Made by a program: the position numbers and the translations under genes
Part shown: one piece after another, positions 34,430 through 35,595 of the stretch
Layout of the letters: every line of letters begins with the position of its first letter
Position numbering within the stretch: position 1 is the first letter of the stretch
NCBI GenBank assembly: GCA_937915785.1
Contig: CALGGY010000009.1
Location: 1-35,595 of the forward strand
DNA from: an uncultured Bacteroidales bacterium
Lineage (GTDB): Bacteria > Bacteroidota > Bacteroidia > Bacteroidales > P3
Reading direction: 5' to 3'
DNA: 35,595 bases
The notes under the pieces: generated by a model
Seen by the model: only the letters and a program-made list of their open reading frames with translations
Databases searched by the model: none
Told to the model about the DNA's origin: nothing

Positions 34430-35595
34430 TTATTTTACAAAATCCTTCACTAGGCGCACAGCACGTCCATGATAGCGGTGAGCACTTTGTGTTGTTTCCG
34501 CAACTGGACTAATAGTGCCCGCATTGAAATGCATAACATAAACCAAGTCATCATCATGGTGGGTTGAAGTCCAATAAGAGCCTAACGTGCTTTCCGGATG
34601 AACACGGGTCATTCTTCCCCCGTCGTCACTATTTGATATTCTAACTCTGCAAGATGGCAAAAAGGTTGCTCCCGCGGCCTCGAGCCGGGCCCACTGCGCT
34701 GTGGTGTAAGTGTTGGTGCTATAGTTGCCGGTTACTGCAGCTGTAAATGTCAGGCCGGATGGGAGTATCCACAAATCCGGTAACAAAATCATCCCAATTG
34801 TGTCGCCGACCGTAGCCAATGCGTATTTCTGTGCGGCATCTTGGCGCGAAGATAAAAGATAATTCCACTCATCTTTAGTCAACAATCCCCATGTGCCACA
34901 GGGGTAAGTTGTGTCGCGGCCGTTGATTGTTCCGTTAATCTCGTTGAAATATCCCCAGTCGGAGTTGGTGCCTTCAATATCTGTTTCCGCGCCGGCATAC
35001 GGGTCATAATCAGATGCCGAAGAGCTGGTTTGATATGGATATCTGTCTGCATTGCGTGTGCTTGTACCCCATCCTAAAAGGTCGATACGGTTCTTGTAAG
35101 TTGAGGATATATTGGTGTTTTTCATGCTTATCATTGAGTACTGGTGTGGTGCGAAACAGAACACTCCGTTGCGTAAGCCGGCTCTGGTGTTGTGTGTGGT
35201 GTCGCCCAGCGTTCCGTTCTTTGTGGCTTGAAACCACAGGTTGCCGGGTGCGAAAAGCACTTTTCTGTCGGGGCTTACAGAGTAGTAGATGTCGTAATCG
35301 CTGAAAGTAATGTTATTCAAAGTGTTGGTATAGATTTTGCTACGCTCAATGTTTTGGGTGGAAGCGGTTTGGGCAGTATAATCGCCGTCGGTGTTGAATA
35401 TTTTTATCGTCAGGTTTTTGGCTGCCATGGGTGGCAGGAAAGCGTAAACGTAGGTTTCGGTGGCTATGTCGATGTAGTTGTTGGTGCCGTCGGAGAGGTT
35501 CACTGTGAGGGTTTGGGTAGCCGAGGCGGAGGGGGTAATGGTTACGGTGTCGCTGGCAATGGAGAATTGGCCTGCCAAAGCGCCGTTGGTGGTGC
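34430..35595 (-). CDS. Fimbrillin/FISUMP-like surface protein (5' end outside the window)
   Basis: The frame stays open to the right edge, so the N-terminus, including any signal peptide, is missing; about 387 codons are seen. The first ~100 residues are beta-rich and resemble the second domain of fimbrillin-type lipoproteins (YVYAFLPPMAAKNLTIKIFN, then ERSKIYTNTL). The rest, from FSVSP-like YYSVSPDRKVLFAPGNLW through IDLLGWGTS, DWGYFNEI, WGLLTKDEWNYLL, ATFLPSCRVR, GSYWTSTHHDD and HRYHGRAVRLVKD, matches the lectin-like FISUMP/major-paralogous domain widespread in Bacteroidales. It is likely a surface-exposed or fimbria-associated lipoprotein. Ligand unknown. Confidence 0.83.
   Translation of the reverse strand, partial: TTNGALAGQFSIASDTVTITPSASATQTLTVNLSDGTNNYIDIATETYVYAFLPPMAAKNLTIKIFNTDGDYTAQTASTQNIERSKIYTNTLNNITFSDYDIYYSVSPDRKVLFAPGNLWFQATKNGTLGDTTHNTRAGLRNGVFCFAPHQYSMISMKNTNISSTYKNRIDLLGWGTSTRNADRYPYQTSSSASDYDPYAGAETDIEGTNSDWGYFNEINGTINGRDTTYPCGTWGLLTKDEWNYLLSSRQDAAQKYALATVGDTIGMILLPDLWILPSGLTFTAAVTGNYSTNTYTTAQWARLEAAGATFLPSCRVRISNSDDGGRMTRVHPESTLGSYWTSTHHDDDLVYVMHFNAGTISPVAETTQSAHRYHGRAVRLVKDFVK

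Noticed and set aside
1..35595. tRNA, rRNA, phage or conjugative modules
   Set aside because: None could be recognised by reading the intergenic stretches; xerD carries host-type context and no attachment sites.

Overview
The window reads as chromosome of a member of the phylum Bacteroidota, most likely order Bacteroidales. Three things point that way. Two very large surface proteins end in type 9 secretion signals (one type A, one gliding-motility/CHU-C type B). Several genes are preceded by the phylum-specific -7 element TAnnTTTG. Several genes belong to Bacteroidota-typed families: the ~465-residue arginine decarboxylase, the M23 peptidase with the DExxK-rich N-region, and fimbrillin/FISUMP-like lipoproteins. 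No rRNA, tRNA, CRISPR array or prophage is visible.

Layout, left to right. 1-1035: promoter-like left edge and a decayed IS5-type transposase interrupted by a short palindromic repeat. 1036-11356: a minus-strand membrane protein with a von Willebrand-like MIDAS motif, divergent from a 1959-residue modular T9SS adhesin (FN3, cleaved-adhesin and CUB-like modules), then a 665-residue T9SS type B protein. 11379-16867: plus-strand housekeeping genes nadK, mrdA (PBP2), rodA, clpX. A terminator, possibly ending a small structured RNA, follows clpX. 17131-19782: minus-strand operon kdsD-lptB-xerD (Kdo precursor supply, LPS export ATPase, chromosome dimer recombinase). 19868-22150: recQ, divergent from kdsD. 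22235-24363: minus-strand arginine decarboxylase followed by an FKBP-type lipoprotein isomerase. 24749-26173: two adjacent outer-membrane beta-barrel proteins. 26232-26558: gene-free stretch with a second copy of the palindromic repeat and a 15-bp tandem repeat. 26559-28003: minus-strand operon of a ferritin-like protein that has lost most metal ligands, a 57-residue winged-helix protein and a ZIP metal transporter. 28182-29060: AraC-type regulator. 29128-29828: frameshifted, 5'-truncated M23 peptidase. 29929-33298: minus-strand small lipoprotein, dinB, aguB and a YD-repeat-like secreted protein. 33466-35595: a badly decayed formylglycine-generating-enzyme-like lipoprotein pseudogene and the 3' part of a fimbrillin/FISUMP-like gene running off the right edge.

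How the parts fit together. Envelope biogenesis dominates: PBP2 with RodA builds side-wall peptidoglycan, KdsD and LptB serve lipopolysaccharide, and the T9SS substrates, barrels and lipoproteins populate the outer surface. Arginine decarboxylase and N-carbamoylputrescine amidase are the first and last steps of the agmatine route to putrescine, but they lie ~7 kb apart and the middle enzyme (agmatine deiminase) is not in the window. The ferritin-like/wHTH/ZIP operon looks like a small metal-homeostasis unit and is the most unusual gene cluster. The most unusual DNA feature is the 42-bp palindromic repeat: its two copies differ by a compensatory stem change, and one copy lies inside a transposase gene.
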